This document shows positions 4,970 to 5,066 of a stretch of DNA of 5,066 nucleotides, piece by piece. The stretch is from Thermoplasmata archaeon (GTDB lineage Archaea > Thermoplasmatota > Thermoplasmata > UBA184). The stretch is taken from the NCBI GenBank assembly GCA_021827545.1, contig JAKAVH010000075.1:1-5066 (forward strand), given 5' to 3'. The notes beneath the pieces were generated by a model. It was not told the origin of the DNA. It ran no database searches and saw only the letters and a program-made list of their open reading frames with translations. Numbering within the stretch: position 1 is the stretch's first letter; each line of letters starts with the position of its first letter. A program made the translations under genes and the position numbers.

Positions 4970-5066
4970 AGGAGGTGATCCATCTGCAGGTTCCCCTACA
5001 GATACCTTGTTACGACTTAGTCCCCCTTGCTGAACCGAAGTTCGAGCGACCCAAATGAGCCACCCT
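4970..5066 (-). rRNA. 16S ribosomal RNA, last ~97 nt (5' part outside window)
   Basis: The minus strand contains the universal AAGTCGTAACAAGGTA segment, the helix 45 hairpin CTGTAGGGGAACCTGCAG with the loop dimethylated by KsgA/Dim1, and the terminal GGATCACCTCCT with the anti-Shine-Dalgarno. The end is set at 4970 by the CACCTCCT tail. The helix 45 arms ATCTGTAGG/CCTGCAGAT keep pairing against the bacterial version, supporting a functional gene. The strand 3' of it holds ribB, not tRNA-Ala and 23S, within this window. Confidence 0.98.

Overview
This window reads as a GC-rich archaeal chromosome, probably Thermoplasmatota. Four lines of evidence point to archaea. First, the right edge carries the 3' end of a 16S rRNA gene with an archaeal-looking tail. 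Second, the riboflavin genes are the archaeal versions: the riboflavin synthase is the lumazine-synthase-like RibC, and the FAD synthase is the RibL type. Third, two genes have an A/T-rich TATA element centred about 25-28 nt before their ATG, which is the geometry of leaderless archaeal promoters. Fourth, the biotin ligase and carboxylase are of types common in archaea. The lineage guess rests mainly on the 16S gene being followed by protein genes and not by 23S, as in Thermoplasma; this is inference.

Layout from left to right. Positions 1-2180 hold a minus-strand pair: a biotin-protein ligase (birA) overlapping by 4 nt a biotin-dependent acyl-CoA carboxylase carboxyltransferase subunit that runs off the left edge. 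A 137-nt divergent intergenic region (2181-2317) contains a 16-bp perfect palindrome and a TATA box. It separates birA from a short plus-strand gene for a probable SCP2-like lipid-binding protein (2318-2674). A 50-nt gap follows. Then a tightly packed minus-strand riboflavin/FAD operon is transcribed right to left as ribB, ribL, ribC, ribH (4828 to 2725). Its own promoter lies in a small AT-rich island (about 4851-4890), which also carries a T6 stretch that probably terminates the preceding rRNA transcript. The 16S rRNA gene (3' end at 4970, minus strand) leaves the window on the right.

How the genes work together. RibB makes the four-carbon unit 3,4-dihydroxy-2-butanone 4-phosphate. RibH condenses it with the ribityl-aminopyrimidine to give dimethylribityllumazine. 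RibC dismutates lumazine to riboflavin. RibL adenylates FMN to FAD. The GTP branch (ArfA/ArfB/ArfC) and the CTP-dependent riboflavin kinase are not in the window. In the other pair, BirA would charge the biotin carrier protein that feeds carboxyl groups to the carboxyltransferase; the carrier and biotin carboxylase subunits are not visible and may lie beyond the left edge.

All protein genes are recognisable members of known families. I found no defence system, mobile element, CRISPR array or clearly undescribed machinery. The points most worth a second look are the apparently unlinked 16S gene with the FAD operon directly behind it, the compact terminator/promoter island between them, and a specificity-pocket substitution in the carboxylase.
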